This document shows, piece after piece, positions 61,552-64,000 of a DNA stretch of 64,000 bases. Position numbers and translations under genes: made by a program. A model generated the notes under the pieces. The model saw only the letters and a program-made list of their open reading frames with translations. It was not told the origin of the DNA and searched no databases. Position 1 is the stretch's first letter. Each line of letters opens with the position of its first letter. Source of the stretch: Valencia hispanica (Eukaryota > Chordata > Actinopteri > Cyprinodontiformes > Valenciidae); the NCBI GenBank assembly GCA_963556495.2, contig OY747707.1:5763001-5827000 (forward strand). The letters are read 5' to 3'.

Positions 61552-62473
61552 CAGTGGCGGCTGGTGAAAAATATTCTTGGTGGGGCTGTGCTTTTTTTAT
61601 TTTTTAAAATCAAACTTGTGCTTTCTGAGGTTTGTGCACAACTCCACTATTTCCTGAACTAAGTACAGCTCTTTTATTTCCCGTCTTACATCATAGGCCA
61701 AACGGATTAATCCAGGTGTGTCTGACCATTGTTGTTGTGACTACTGAGGTCAGACACACCTGGATTGATCAGTTTGTCCAATACAGACAGGAAATAAAAG
61801 AGCTGTACTTAGTTCAGGAAGTAGCCTAGTGGAGCTGTGCATATAGCTTATCAAGTCATTTTCAATAATCATCCCAAAACAACTGAACATAAACAGCTGG
61901 ATACCAGTAGGCTACTATGTGAAATACGGATTATTTTAATGCCAATATTGACAACTTGAGGCATTCTTATACTAAACATAAATACAATATTGCACAAACA
62001 AGTTTAGAACAAATAACTTATTAGGTTTACACAAAACTTTTACACACAAAGCTGTCAACTCTTACAGCAGCGCCCCCTTGTGGCAGAGAAATCACACTGC
62101 CAATGTCACCACCAGATATCTTGCCCGTCCTCACACCAGCCTTGGGGCGATTTCTCTATCGCCCTTCATGCGGCCGAATCAACGACGCTGATTGGATAAA
62201 TTCCTGTTGCTATGTGCAAATTTCTGTGATTCAGTGATTGGCTGGCTGCTGCACTGCTTGGGGCGATCTTTCTGTCGCCCCAGCTGCTACGCACCGGGAG
62301 CTTTTTCTCTGAAAATGATATATATTTTTATATATGATACTTTGTTACGAATTTAAACTCACAATTAACTTAGAATATGTGATTATTGTTAATAAAAAAA
62401 ACAAAAAAAAAAAACACTTGGGAAACACTGGGGGGGCGGCGCCCTATCGCCCTCTATTGGCCAGCCGCCACTG
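61552..62473. mobile_element. non-autonomous hAT element nested in Tc1
   Basis: Ends CAGTGGCGGCTGG and CCAGCCGCCACTG are perfect 13-bp inverted repeats. The 8-bp duplication GTATTTAG (61544-61551 and 62474-62481) is perfect. The 922-bp interior is non-coding and holds a long hairpin. Its termini resemble those of the element at 9551-9970. Confidence 0.93.
61632..61842. repeat. about 95-bp inverted repeat inside the hAT element
   Basis: Arms at about 61632-61727 and 61749-61842 pair with few mismatches; shared blocks include TTCCTGAACTAAGTACAGCT, CTTTTATTTCC and ATCCAGGTGTGTCTGACC. The loop is about 21 bp. It could be a further nested fold-back element or a structural part of the hAT family. 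Confidence 0.88.
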
Positions 62474-62645
62474 GTATTTAGCACCTACAAACAAGGATGA
62501 ATGCTGGCCTTTACAAACCTTTTACTTCTTTAAAAAACTCTTCTATCATCCACTTGTTACCCGTATTAATGGCACCTGTTTGAACTCGTTATGTGTAAAA
62601 GACACCTGTCCACACCTTCAAACACTCAAGCGGCCAACCTCCACC

Positions 62646-63642
<997 letters not shown>

Positions 63643-63852
63643 GGTGAACTTATGTTATTTACCAAATACTTATTTTCTGCATTATTATACAAATAAATTC
63701 TTTAAAAATCATACAAAGCGATTTCCTCAAATGTTCTTTTTACATTCTGTCTCTCACAGGTGAAGTGTACCTATGATGAAAATTACAGACCTCTCTCATC
63801 TTTTTAAGTGGGACACCTCAGTGGCTGCCAAATACTATTTTCCCCCACTGTA

Positions 63853-64000
63853 TGCTGCAGAAACCCAATAATTTTCCCGACTAAGAAGAGGGAACCTATA
63901 AATCAGCAGACACGGATTGAGGGGCAAAGAAAAAGCTATGCAACATTCAGGACAGATTTCAGAGCCGTTGTGGTGACTAATTTTCAGTAATGGTCCCAAA
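63853..64000. other. no gene recognised; probably tmeff2 intron
   Basis: Short unique-looking sequence to the window edge. By gene orientation it should belong to the last tmeff2 intron. Confidence 0.4.

Overview
This is nuclear DNA of a teleost fish. The coding evidence is vertebrate, introns are long, and the repeats are the fish mixture of hAT, Tc1/mariner, PIF/Harbinger, L2/CR1-type LINE ends and LTR debris. I see no bacterial operon, CRISPR array or virus-like gene cluster. Species cannot be fixed from the sequence alone.

Two host protein genes are supported, both on the minus strand. The first is a complete two-exon cavin-2 gene (cavin2/sdpr): exon 1 at 32056-32601, exon 2 at 5245-6120, joined in phase 0 across a 25.9-kb intron to give 473 residues. 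The second is the last exon of tmeff2 (coding part 61069-61165, 3' UTR to about 60375). Vertebrates keep CAVIN2 and TMEFF2 as neighbours in the same orientation, so each identification supports the other. Two intact serine tRNA genes lie on the minus strand, anticodon CGA at 239-320 and AGA at 52395-52476.

Nearly everything else is transposon-derived. Layout: 1-5.2 kb, tRNA, a TTTAGCTAGC-rich MITE and sequence downstream of cavin2; 5.2-32.6 kb, cavin2, its intron carrying four hAT-like elements with readable 8-bp target duplications (6.3, 9.6, 19.7 and 31.0 kb), a fifth hAT element at 16.4 kb holding an L2-type LINE, two Tc1 remnants, a second LINE and a second TTTAGCTAGC-type copy; 32.6-44.7 kb, intergenic MITEs and LINE ends; 44.7-49.3 kb, a 4.6-kb hAT-like element containing a complete internally deleted Harbinger element; 53.1-56.1 kb, a 3-kb PIF/Harbinger element with decayed remains of both its genes; 56.9-59.2 kb, perfect hairpins, an LTR remnant and a LINE end; 60.4-61.2 kb, the tmeff2 exon; 61.4-63.9 kb, a Tc1 element split by a hAT element that itself contains a long hairpin.

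The gene products need not work together beyond being syntenic: cavin-2 is a caveolar coat protein and TMEFF2 a transmembrane follistatin/EGF-like protein. The most informative part of the window is the nested transposon record, which gives relative insertion order. I found no convincing new multi-gene system.
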